Assembly (NCBI GenBank): GCA_029850565.1
Contig: JARCRR010000158.1
Location: 1-13,065 of the forward strand
Reading direction: 5' to 3'
Length of the DNA stretch: 13,065 bases
From: Gallionella sp.
GTDB taxonomy: Bacteria; Pseudomonadota; Gammaproteobacteria; Burkholderiales; Gallionellaceae
Positions 5,835 to 12,619 of this stretch are shown one piece after another (the stretch's first letter is position 1; each line of letters begins with the position of its first letter). Under the pieces are notes generated by a model that saw only the letters and a program-made list of their open reading frames with translations, had not been told where the DNA came from and did not search any database. The position numbers were made by a program, and so were the translations under genes.

Positions 5835-7001
5835 ATGCAATCCGGCCCGCGTGAGATCGTCACCCCCTTTCGCTCTATTCCATTGGAAGTACCCGAGGGG
5901 CTGAAGCACAACGAGTTCTTCAACAGCACCGAGAATCTCAACGACTTGGTGAACAACAACGGCCTGCTGATGAACGCGGAGAACCTGTTGCTGTATCGCA
6001 AGGCATTGGGGCACAGCACCGAGTTCGATTGCTCCATCATCTATAACACTTCCAAGTCCATCCTCAATCCACTGGGTCGCCCCGTGCGGCGCACGCAAGT
6101 GGCGGAGAACGTGAAGCATGTATGGAACCGCATGAACCAGATCATCATCGACTACATGCTGGAGCAGTATCCCGATCCGCATGAGGCGTTGATCCTGGCA
6201 GGCGAGGCGAGTCTGGATGCGACCTGGCCGCTGACTTCGCCCGGTGTGCCCAGCATACGCATGTTGCATAACCATTTCGTCGTATTCCCCATGCAGGCGT
6301 TGCGCGACGCCAGACTGGCCGATGCCGACAATCCCAACTTGACCGATGGCGGCCAGCACAGCCTGTTTCAGGCCTACATGCGCGATGTGTATCGCGAGTT
6401 CTTCGACAGGGCCTTGAGCCTGAAGATACTTAAGTCAGCCAGCGAAGACGATGCACGCATTGCACTCACCGGCTATCCGCAGGGGCTACCCAGTTGGGAA
6501 GTGCAGGGCGGGGCAGCTACGCTCAAGGACGTGCATTTCTGGAAAGAGTACGACGAGGTGCTGAAAGGCTTCATCGACTTCTACCGTACCTTCTTCTCGC
6601 AAGTCTCTACGCACAACGCCCCCATGCTGCCGGATGTCTATTTTCCCGAGCAGGTCGAGAGTGTGTTGCTGTTCAACAATGATTTTATGAAGACCGCAAA
6701 GAAGGTGCGTGACCACTGCATCGTCGATGCAAAATACGCCAACGCCATCCGCTGGCAACCCGCCTTCAAACAACTGATCTACCGCAACGATGCAGGCAAA
6801 CTGATCGTCACCATCAGTCAGAACTCTATCGGCAATGCCATCACCGAGTTGCTCGGTGTGGTGGTCAATCGCGTTGCGGATGCAGATTCCTATGCCAAGC
6901 ATGAACCCGTGTTGATATCACGCCTGCTTGAAGTGCGCCGCCGTCTGATCGAGGCTGATCTGGGTGAAGGGGTCGCTACGGCTTACTGGGGTAAGGAGTG
7001 A
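5835..7001 (+). CDS. Conserved-looking soluble protein of unknown function (388 aa)
   Basis: I do not recognise the family. The protein starts at ATG 5835, which has AAGG 8 nt upstream; an in-frame TTG at 5799 would add 12 residues but lies inside the preceding small ORF. There is no signal peptide or membrane helix, so it should be cytoplasmic. Notable stretches are SIIYNTSKSILNPLGRPVRR (about 67-86), LAGEASLDATWPLTSPGVPS (about 121-140) and RMLHNHFVVFP (about 142-152). The last carries an H-x-H motif (His145, His147) on a predicted strand, faintly like histidine motifs of HIT/GalT enzymes but lacking the third histidine. It is followed within 2 nt by a tiny ORF and then a TIP30-like gene, suggesting one operon. 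Codon use matches its neighbours. Confidence 0.85.
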   Translation: MQSGPREIVTPFRSIPLEVPEGLKHNEFFNSTENLNDLVNNNGLLMNAENLLLYRKALGHSTEFDCSIIYNTSKSILNPLGRPVRRTQVAENVKHVWNRMNQIIIDYMLEQYPDPHEALILAGEASLDATWPLTSPGVPSIRMLHNHFVVFPMQALRDARLADADNPNLTDGGQHSLFQAYMRDVYREFFDRALSLKILKSASEDDARIALTGYPQGLPSWEVQGGAATLKDVHFWKEYDEVLKGFIDFYRTFFSQVSTHNAPMLPDVYFPEQVESVLLFNNDFMKTAKKVRDHCIVDAKYANAIRWQPAFKQLIYRNDAGKLIVTISQNSIGNAITELLGVVVNRVADADSYAKHEPVLISRLLEVRRRLIEADLGEGVATAYWGKE

Positions 7002-7003
7002 AT

Positions 7004-7063
7004 ATGTCCGGATATGCTTACGCAGGGGCGGGTTTCGGTCACGCAGAGACATCACCGACATGA
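7004..7063 (+). CDS. 19-aa leader-like ORF with strong ribosome site
   Basis: ATG 7004 follows TAAGGAG (6992-6998, 5-nt spacing), the best ribosome site of this cluster, yet the frame codes only 19 residues (begins MSGYAYAGAGFG). Its stop overlaps the next start codon as ATGA (7060-7063). The downstream gene has no good site of its own, so the short ORF may exist to deliver ribosomes to it. It could also be the relic of a longer gene. The peptide is Gly/Ala-rich and not recognised. Confidence 0.4.
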   Translation: MSGYAYAGAGFGHAETSPT

Positions 7064-7716
7064 CAAAATCTGAAACGACCATCCCATTACGATTAATGCT
7101 GATCGGCGCAACCGGTGCCGTCGGCCAGCAAGTGTTGCATCAGGCATTGGCAGACTCTCGAATAGGACATGTGGTGGCATTGACGCGCCGACCGCTGCCA
7201 CCACAGGCCAAACTTGTGAACCCTGTAGTGGATTTTTCCGACTTGCTGCCAGAAGCACCTTGGTGGCAAGTTGATGCAGTCATCTGCACGCTGGGCACCA
7301 CAATCAAAATTGCAGGCTCGCAATCGGCTTTTGCCGCTGTTGATCGTGATCTGCCCATCCAAGTGGCCAGACTGGCGCGCAAAGCAGGAGCGACACGGTT
7401 TGCACTGAACTCCTCACTAGGGGCAAACCTTAACGGAAACTTCTATTTGCGCACCAAGGCAGAAGCAGAAGCCGGTATCCGCGGGATTGTTTATCCGAGC
7501 TACACGATAGTTCGCCCCTCGCTGATCGACGCCGATAGAACTGAATTCCGTCCTGGCGAGTTAATAGGCAGGATCGTCGCGCGAGTTTTTCGACCACTGA
7601 TTCCGAAACGCTACAGGGCGGTCAAGCCCGAGAACATTGCCCGCGCTTTGCTGGAAGGCGTGTTGCTCAATGCAGATGGAGAACGCATCATCGAGTCCGA
7701 AGAGCTTCAGGTCTAG
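7060..7716 (+). CDS. Atypical SDR / TIP30 (HTATIP2)-like NAD(P)-binding protein
   Basis: A 218-aa Rossmann-fold protein. GATGAVGQQVL (residues 17-27) is the nucleotide-binding glycine motif, ALTRRPLP follows the second strand, and VICTLGTT precedes the third. NSSLGAN and FYLRTKAEAE supply the Ser and the Tyr-x-x-x-Lys of the atypical short-chain dehydrogenase family. The pattern best fits bacterial relatives of TIP30/HTATIP2; substrate unknown. It could act as an oxidoreductase or a redox-sensing NADPH binder. I start at ATG 7060, where the Rossmann fold begins properly; an upstream extension to 6964 would overlap the preceding gene. Translation is probably coupled to the 19-aa ORF through ATGA. 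No terminator is visible after it. Confidence 0.85.
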   Translation: MTKSETTIPLRLMLIGATGAVGQQVLHQALADSRIGHVVALTRRPLPPQAKLVNPVVDFSDLLPEAPWWQVDAVICTLGTTIKIAGSQSAFAAVDRDLPIQVARLARKAGATRFALNSSLGANLNGNFYLRTKAEAEAGIRGIVYPSYTIVRPSLIDADRTEFRPGELIGRIVARVFRPLIPKRYRAVKPENIARALLEGVLLNADGERIIESEELQV

Positions 7717-7836
7717 AATGCATCAAAGGAATTCAAGGCGGTCTCTAGTCTATGGATATTTCCGAGGACGGTAACTGGCCGAGAACTGACATTCTGGACA
7801 GAGCACTAGTTACAATTGGCGAAAAAAGGGTATGTC

Positions 7837-8538
7837 ATGCAAGCAAAAGCCTCTGTGTACATCGCCACTGGCTTAGAGGGGTATATCGTTCTTTGCAGAA
7901 GTTCACTGTTCAATTTTTCAAAAAAACATCTAGGAAATCCTCAACCTCGGGGGTATTTGCAGCAATTGCCCTTCCTATTACTGTCTATATTCCTGATGAT
8001 TCCGGCCAGTGCTTTTTGCAATGATGAGGACTGGAGTATTGGAGGGTATAGCGGCCAATATTACGATTCGGAGCCTGCCGGATTCACTCAAGGGAACGCA
8101 AAATTCCTAAGTCAATATATCGTCGCCCTTACCGCAAGCAGAACTGTCTGGCGTTCTGAAGCACTTCCCTTATCCTTGGAAATTGACGGCATGATTGGCC
8201 ATCAATTCGGCTTGGTATCTTTGAATGAAATTGCCGTTGCTCCTGTTCTTCGTTGGAGCGCTTTCCCTTGGAATGAAATATTGCAAACCGCTTTTATTTT
8301 TGGCCCGTTGGGTGTTTCTTACACAACATCCGTAAGCCCATTGGAGAGGGGCAAAAATGGCAATGGCAGCCGTACGCTAAATCTCTTGCTAATCGAATTG
8401 GCTTTTTCACCTCCCCAGAACAAATCGGAAGAAGTTTTTGTGCGGCTGCACCATCGTTGTGACATATACGATTTGCTTAATAGTTATGGCGCTAACGGTG
8501 AAGATTTTTTTGTCTTGGGGTACAGACACCACTTTTGA
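7837..8538 (+). CDS. Probable outer-membrane beta-barrel protein (PagL-like acyloxyacyl hydrolase family?)
   Basis: A 233-aa exported protein. A hydrophobic segment LPFLLLSIFLMIPASAF (about residues 44-60) ends in a signal-peptidase-like ASA site before NDEDW, giving a mature part of about 170 residues. This part alternates polar and aromatic or hydrophobic residues in strand-like stretches and ends in ...VLGYRHHF, with the terminal Phe usual for barrels. VRLHHRCDIYDLL near the end recalls the catalytic His region of PagL-type lipid A deacylases, but with Cys where Ser is usual, so activity is doubtful. The start at 7837 has AAGGG 6 nt upstream, but leaves a 43-residue n-region, unusually long; a later non-ATG start is possible. 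Confidence 0.7.
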   Translation: MQAKASVYIATGLEGYIVLCRSSLFNFSKKHLGNPQPRGYLQQLPFLLLSIFLMIPASAFCNDEDWSIGGYSGQYYDSEPAGFTQGNAKFLSQYIVALTASRTVWRSEALPLSLEIDGMIGHQFGLVSLNEIAVAPVLRWSAFPWNEILQTAFIFGPLGVSYTTSVSPLERGKNGNGSRTLNLLLIELAFSPPQNKSEEVFVRLHHRCDIYDLLNSYGANGEDFFVLGYRHHF

Positions 8539-8677
8539 AGTGTGGCGCTTGATTAAGTGTCTTGGAAAGTCAAATACCGGGATCTTCGGTATGGCTTGAT
8601 ATTAAGTAGCTGAACGTCCACTTCTCGCCACACCGAACATCGCAAACAGGTTGTTTCTTGGCAATCATCCTCCATGA

Positions 8678-10039
8678 TCAAAGTGATGTAACAGCTTTGA
8701 CCAAGAGTCCGATCACGGCGCTACCCGCAATAACTTCAATGACCCCTCGTTTGTAGCGGAATAACGCGATGGCGGCGGCGAGCGCAATCACTGCCGAGGC
8801 GATGTCGAACGTGCCTTCAAAGCCTTGTGGCCACAGCACGTGGTAGCCGAAGAACATGGCGAGGTTCAATATCACGCCGACCACGGCGGCAGTGATGGCG
8901 GTCAGCGGTGCGGTGAATTTGAGATCGCCGTGTGTTGATTCCACCAGCGGCCCGCCCGCGAGGATGAACATGAAGGAGGGCAGGAAGGTGAACCACGTCA
9001 CCAGCGTGGCGGCCAATGCCCCCGCCAGAAACTGATTCTCCGCACCGAACAGCGCTTGCGTATAGCCGCCGATGAAGCCGACGAAGGCCACCACCATGAT
9101 GAGCGGCCCCGGTGTGGTCTCGCCCAGTGCCAGCCCGTCTATCATCTGCGTCGGGGTGAGCCAGCCATAGTGGCCGACCGCGCCTTGATACACGTAAGGC
9201 AACACCGCATAGGCTCCACCGAAGGTGAGCAGCGCGGCCTTGGTAAAGAACCAGCCCATCTGCGTCAGCGTGTGATCCCATCCGTAGTTCATCGTCAGCA
9301 AAGTCATGGGCAGTAGCCACAACAGTCCGCCGATCACGGTGACCTTGATGAGGCCAGCCCAGCGGAAGCGCGCATGTTCCGGTGTCGGCGTGTCATCGTC
9401 GATGAGTGCTACGCCAAACGATTTGTTCGACTTTCCATGTCCGCCGCCGCTCTTGAAATGTTCCGGCGAAATGTGCCCTCCGAAATAACCGATCAATGCA
9501 GCGAATAGGACGATGGCGGGGAAAGGCACGTTCAGCGCGAAGATGGCTACGAACGAAGCTGCTGCGATGGCCCACAGCACGTTGTTCTTGAGAGCGCGCG
9601 AGCCGATGCGGTGGGTCGCATGCACCACGATGGCGGTCACCGCCGGTTTGATGCCGTAGAACAATCCGGCCACCAGCGGAACATCACCGAAGGCGATATA
9701 GAGCCACGACAGCGCGATGAGGATGAACAGTGAGGGCAGGACGAACAGCACACCCGCGATGATGCCGCCCCATGTGCGATGCATCAGCCAGCCGATGTAG
9801 GTGGCAAGTTGCTGTGCTTCCGGGCCGGGCAACACCATGCAGTAGTTGAGCGCATGCAGAAAACGCTTCTCGGATATCCAGCGTTTCTTCTCCACTAGGT
9901 CGTGATGCATGATGGCGATCTGTCCGGCAGGCCCGCCGAAGCTGATGAAACCCAGCTTGAGCCAATACCAGAAAGCCTGCATCAGCGTGACCTGTGCAGG
10001 GGGGGGTGTATTTTCAGTTGTGTGTTGCGGTGCGTCCAT
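8678..10039 (-). CDS. chrA: Chromate transporter, two-domain (long-chain CHR family)
   Basis: A 453-aa inner-membrane protein with two homologous CHR domains. The N-terminal half has KLGFISFGGPAGQIAIMH (residues 28-45) and LPGPEAQQLATYIG (about 70-83), the signature motifs of chromate efflux proteins. The C-terminal half repeats them as ALLTFGGAYAVLPYVY and GETTPGPLIMVVAFVG. About 10-12 hydrophobic segments are visible, and a hydrophilic linker (about 191-225, rich in Gly, Lys and Asp) joins the halves. The family exports chromate by proton-linked antiport; ChrA relatives of unproven substrate also exist. AAGGAG stands 6 nt before the ATG. No chrB or regulator is adjacent, so it appears monocistronic. 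Length is slightly above the usual 400-450. Confidence 0.94.
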   Translation of the reverse strand: MDAPQHTTENTPPPAQVTLMQAFWYWLKLGFISFGGPAGQIAIMHHDLVEKKRWISEKRFLHALNYCMVLPGPEAQQLATYIGWLMHRTWGGIIAGVLFVLPSLFILIALSWLYIAFGDVPLVAGLFYGIKPAVTAIVVHATHRIGSRALKNNVLWAIAAASFVAIFALNVPFPAIVLFAALIGYFGGHISPEHFKSGGGHGKSNKSFGVALIDDDTPTPEHARFRWAGLIKVTVIGGLLWLLPMTLLTMNYGWDHTLTQMGWFFTKAALLTFGGAYAVLPYVYQGAVGHYGWLTPTQMIDGLALGETTPGPLIMVVAFVGFIGGYTQALFGAENQFLAGALAATLVTWFTFLPSFMFILAGGPLVESTHGDLKFTAPLTAITAAVVGVILNLAMFFGYHVLWPQGFEGTFDIASAVIALAAAIALFRYKRGVIEVIAGSAVIGLLVKAVTSL

Positions 10040-10147
10040 GATTGCTCCTTGGAATATCCAATGATGAAGCAGGCCTTGGACGATGCACTGTCTTGAAGCG
10101 GGGAGGCTGCTTTATCCCCGGTGGAATGTTTGATTATGTCTTACTTC

Positions 10148-10204
10148 GTCATTCCGGCGCAGGCCGGAAAACGAAGCGAAGCAGAGTTTCGAGGGACGGC
10201 CATC
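10148..10204 (+). repeat. Intergenic repeat, copy B
   Basis: GTCATTCCGGCGCAGGCCGG begins the copy, followed by AAAACGAAGC and AGTTTCGAGGGACGGCCATC. It matches the left end of copy A at 5545-5604 in the same orientation, sharing the start, the AAAACGA segment and nearly all of the final 20 bp. Its first part also folds (CCGG/CCGG around GCGCAGG). Confidence 0.75.
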
Positions 10205-10216
10205 AAATCAAACATC

Positions 10217-10233
10217 GGCGCGCTTTGCGCGCC
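10217..10233. repeat. GC-rich palindrome GGCGCGC-TTT-GCGCGCC
   Basis: A perfect 7-bp inverted repeat with a 3-nt loop, 12 nt after repeat copy B. It has no T tract and may be the tail of the same repeat family or a REP-like hairpin. Confidence 0.5.
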
Positions 10234-10296
10234 ACGGTAATCGTGATATCCGTGTGGCTGATGATGCCATTGCTTCGGATCTGATGGCGTTCGTAT

Positions 10297-10323
10297 AAAA
10301 AAAGCACGCTATACAAAGCGTGC
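10297..10323 (-). terminator. Intrinsic terminator of the HIT/56-aa gene pair (minus strand)
   Basis: On the minus strand GCACGCT (10323-10317) pairs with AGCGTGC (10310-10304) and is followed by seven Ts (10303-10297). It is a textbook terminator 70 nt downstream of the 56-aa gene. Confidence 0.85.
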
Positions 10324-10344
10324 GTACCACAAAATAAACCCAAC

Positions 10345-10378
10345 AATAATCAGCCGCGCGGTCGTGCGGCTGATTATT
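10345..10378. terminator. Second hairpin, probably a bidirectional terminator
   Basis: AATAATCAGCCGC (10345-10357) and GCGGCTGATTATT (10366-10378) form a perfect 13-bp stem with an 8-nt loop, 14 nt after the 56-aa gene stop. The T-rich ends on both strands fit a bidirectional terminator. It makes a tandem with the hairpin at 10304-10323. The stretch 10040-10392 otherwise holds only repeats and no gene that I can support. Confidence 0.75.
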
Positions 10379-10392
10379 CTTTGCTGATTATT

Positions 10393-10563
10393 TTAGGGCT
10401 TCTTGGGGGTGGTGTAAGGCACTTCTTTCTGGTGCGGTTCCCAAGTGGTTTCATAGCCAACAAAAAACTGCCCCGGTACAATCTCTTTCTGACGGGTGGT
10501 CACGTGGAATGCGTGGCCATCTGGAACCTTGGGGCGGATAAACGGCTTCTTGTCATCACTCAT
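10393..10563 (-). CDS. Small 56-aa protein of unknown function
   Basis: A short gene with clear signals: AAGGAG lies 8 nt before ATG 10563, and two terminators follow the stop. The protein begins MSDDKKPFIRPKVPDGHAFH and ends in YTTPKKP. It is hydrophilic, proline- and lysine-rich, has no cysteine, signal peptide or membrane segment, and has a central QFFVGYETTWEPH stretch. It lies 82 nt downstream of the HIT gene on the same strand and probably shares its transcript, though a T/A-rich stretch near 10598-10606 could hold a separate promoter. I do not recognise it. Confidence 0.75.
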   Translation of the reverse strand: MSDDKKPFIRPKVPDGHAFHVTTRQKEIVPGQFFVGYETTWEPHQKEVPYTTPKKP

Positions 10564-10645
10564 AATCCTATCTCCTTAGAATGTAGAAAACGGGAGGTAT
10601 ATAACGCAGTATGTCGACCCCTCCCACCTAGTCGATGCAACTGTA

Positions 10646-11062
10646 CTACTTGCGCGTGTAATGTGCCTTCTTTGGGATCACATGCCGCACGCCCCCTTGG
10701 GGATTCTCTACGTCGCCTTTGTAGCGGGGGATGACGTGGATATGGACATGGAAGACACTTTGCCCAGCCGCCGGTCCCACATTGACGCCGACGTTGTAGC
10801 CATCTGGATTAAATTCCTCGTCGAGGCGTTTTTTTTCCTCTTTGATGAGGTGCATGCAGGCGGCTACTTCTTCTGATGTCAGATCGAAAAAGCTGGCGAC
10901 ATGCCGACGCGGGATGACTAAGGTGTGCCCCGGACTCGTCGGGTAAGAGTCTCGCGCACTGTAGGCAAGTTCATGTTCCAAAGAAACACCACGCGGGTCC
11001 TTGCAAAACAGGCATGGGTCATTGGGATCTTTTTTCTTTTCTTGTGTAGCTTGAGACGACAA
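10646..11062 (-). CDS. HIT (histidine triad) family protein
   Basis: A 138-aa member of the histidine-triad superfamily of nucleotide hydrolases and transferases. HVHIHVIPRY (residues 105-114) holds the triad His105/His107/His109 in the H-x-H-x-H form, the middle of which acts as nucleophile in the family. CLFC (17-20) is the N-terminal cysteine pair that binds zinc in many members, and SPGHTLVIPRRHV (43-55) is the conserved strand region. Probably acts on AMP-linked substrates or dinucleoside polyphosphates in the cytoplasm. The start appears to be TTG 11062, supported by GAGGT 6 nt upstream and by no usable ATG before residue 70. It is divergent from the DUF4279 gene and is followed by the 56-aa gene. 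Confidence 0.92.
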   Translation of the reverse strand: MSSQATQEKKKDPNDPCLFCKDPRGVSLEHELAYSARDSYPTSPGHTLVIPRRHVASFFDLTSEEVAACMHLIKEEKKRLDEEFNPDGYNVGVNVGPAAGQSVFHVHIHVIPRYKGDVENPQGGVRHVIPKKAHYTRK

Positions 11063-11082
11063 CTGCGCACCTCTTTCTGTAC

Positions 11083-11090
11083 GTTATACT
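11083..11090. promoter_or_regulatory. Divergent promoter -10 region between HIT and DUF4279 genes
   Basis: TATACT (11085-11090) fits a -10 box for the plus-strand gene and TATAAC (minus, 11088-11083) for the HIT gene, so the two -10 boxes share bases. Only 61 nt separate the two start codons. -35 boxes are poor: TTTATA at 16 bp for the minus strand and none clear for the plus. Confidence 0.4.
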
Positions 11091-11123
11091 CAGACAAAGC
11101 ATCTTATAAACGAGGAAATCATC

Positions 11124-11540
11124 TTGGCATCGAATAAAGGACGGGCTTACTTTGCACTGCTTGGCTATCATTTCAACCCCGACGACATCACACGCCTGCT
11201 TGGGATAGAGCCCACTTCCGTCAATGCGGCGGGCGCATACAGCGGCCTGGATAAACCCGTGATAAGTTCCTGGGAGTTATCGACGGAGACCATCACTGGA
11301 ACCGTGGATGTATTTGCATTAGCGGACATCATCGTAAAACAGTTGGACCCCGTAAAAGAAAAGATCGTTGAAGTCTGCAAAAGCCACAATCTGTCTCCAA
11401 GGTTGGGGGTGGCGCTGACTTTATCCGTTGATGAAAATGAATCCACTCCGGAAGTCGGGTTCGGTGCCAGAACGATTCGCTTCCTTGCGGATACCGGTGC
11501 ATTCATCGAGGTGGAACATAAACTTTCCGAGCGGGTTTGA
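11124..11540 (+). CDS. DUF4279-family protein
   Basis: A 138-aa protein matching the DUF4279 pattern: YFALLGYHFNPDDITRLLGI near the N-terminus (about 9-28), EPTSV, a Gly-rich turn, then SSWELST (about 48-54), followed by a helical middle and a strand-rich end. The family is small, cytoplasmic and of unknown function, often found next to toxin-immunity or stress genes, though nothing of that kind is here. The start is TTG 11124 with GAGGA 7 nt upstream; there is no in-frame ATG alternative. It converges with the TPR gene, with only 8 nt between the stops and no terminator. Confidence 0.8.
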   Translation: MASNKGRAYFALLGYHFNPDDITRLLGIEPTSVNAAGAYSGLDKPVISSWELSTETITGTVDVFALADIIVKQLDPVKEKIVEVCKSHNLSPRLGVALTLSVDENESTPEVGFGARTIRFLADTGAFIEVEHKLSERV

Positions 11541-11548
11541 TTCATTCT

Positions 11549-12619
11549 TCACCCGGCAACCTGGCTGTTAAGCGCTTTTAGCTGTGACTGCGCCTTTTTC
11601 AGTTGCTCCTCGCAATGCTTTAAACAGAGTGGTTGTAGCGCGTGAGGAAAACATTCCATGATCACCTCGAATTCATCCGCGACCTCTTCTGCAAGCACTG
11701 CATCGTTTGTTAATTGAGCCAGCACATTTTGTGCTGTCGCCTTGTTTACTCGGCAGATCACTGCCAAATGGATAGGCAACTGCTGTTCCATGCTGACCGT
11801 CAATGCCAATTCGTAGGAATTGATCGCTTCTTTTAGGCGAGCAGGATTTTCTTCCGACTCGCCGAGATGATGCAAAGCTGCAGCCCGATTGTTATGTGTG
11901 GCAGTCAGCTCCAATGCGTAATCATCTGCGTCGAGTGCGGCAAGTGCATTCTTATAGGCAACAACGGACTTTTGAAATTGACGGTTGCCTTTAAGCAGTT
12001 TGCCGAACGTATGTAAGGTGGCCCCCAGTTGATGCATGGTGTACATCCAATCTTCCGGAGACTTTTCTCGTGTCCAAACCAGCAATGCATTGGTGTAAGC
12101 ATCTACGGCGATCTTTAAGGGCTGTGTGGCTTCAAGTAGCCGACCAAGCGACTGGTTAGCCGTGCCCAGGTTATATTGAGTAGCTGCCCATTCCATGGGG
12201 GAGTCTTCCTGAGTGAACTCCTCCAATGCCTTGCCAAAACACAGGGTGGCCCGTTCAAACAATTCAGCATCTCTCCGCTGCTGCCCCAGTGCGGCAAGAA
12301 TGTTGCCGAGATTGCTCTGCGTCTCCGCCCAGACTAATGGCTCCCGTGTGCGACTGATCTTTGCAACAAGATCACCTGTATCGCTAGTGTCTGCCAGCGA
12401 TGCCTCAAGCGCCTCGCGCAAACTCTCATAGATCCTGCCGCTGAAACGGTGTTGCTCATAATTTCCCCGTGCGTAACGAAAATTATCCGCTACTGCAACC
12501 TTGGTATCCGGAGCAGCCGCTGCGGCTATCTCTGCACTCAGCATGCCGATAGAATTCGCGATTGCACTTTCCAGCGCCTTGTTCGGCGGGAAAATGATGT
12601 AATTGGTTGAGAAATTCAT
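11549..12619 (-). CDS. Tetratricopeptide-repeat protein
   Basis: A 356-aa helical protein. From about residue 95 to 300 it carries at least four degenerate TPR-like units of about 45-50 residues, marked by WAETQSNLGNILAALG, WAATQYNLGTANQSLGR, WMYTMHQLGATLHTFGK and LTATHNNRAAALHHLGE, each followed by a helix ending in a Y/F-x-x-AL motif. No signal peptide or membrane segment is visible. TPR arrays mediate protein-protein contacts; the partner is unknown. The first 90 residues are Ala-rich and unlike TPR, and the C-terminal 50 form a charged helix. The ATG overlaps the stop of the SlyD-like gene (ATGA), with no ribosome site of its own, so it is translationally coupled to a chaperone-type isomerase, consistent with a protein-folding or assembly role. 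Confidence 0.87.
   Translation of the reverse strand: MNFSTNYIIFPPNKALESAIANSIGMLSAEIAAAAAPDTKVAVADNFRYARGNYEQHRFSGRIYESLREALEASLADTSDTGDLVAKISRTREPLVWAETQSNLGNILAALGQQRRDAELFERATLCFGKALEEFTQEDSPMEWAATQYNLGTANQSLGRLLEATQPLKIAVDAYTNALLVWTREKSPEDWMYTMHQLGATLHTFGKLLKGNRQFQKSVVAYKNALAALDADDYALELTATHNNRAAALHHLGESEENPARLKEAINSYELALTVSMEQQLPIHLAVICRVNKATAQNVLAQLTNDAVLAEEVADEFEVIMECFPHALQPLCLKHCEEQLKKAQSQLKALNSQVAG

Noticed and set aside
8540..8633. GTGTGGCG (8540-8547) and CGCCACAC (8626-8633) inverted 8-mers, and a 6-bp ATACCG/CGGTAT hairpin at 8574-8592
   Set aside because: The arms are short and far apart, with no T tract; not enough to call a terminator or element.
8817..9575. Overlapping ORFs on both strands inside chrA (167, 86 and 60 aa)
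   Set aside because: They are shadow frames of a GC-rich membrane-protein gene, with Arg/His/Ala-biased composition.
10042..10284. 80-aa plus-strand ORF across repeat copy B
   Set aside because: It is made largely of the intergenic repeat and palindrome, with no ribosome site.
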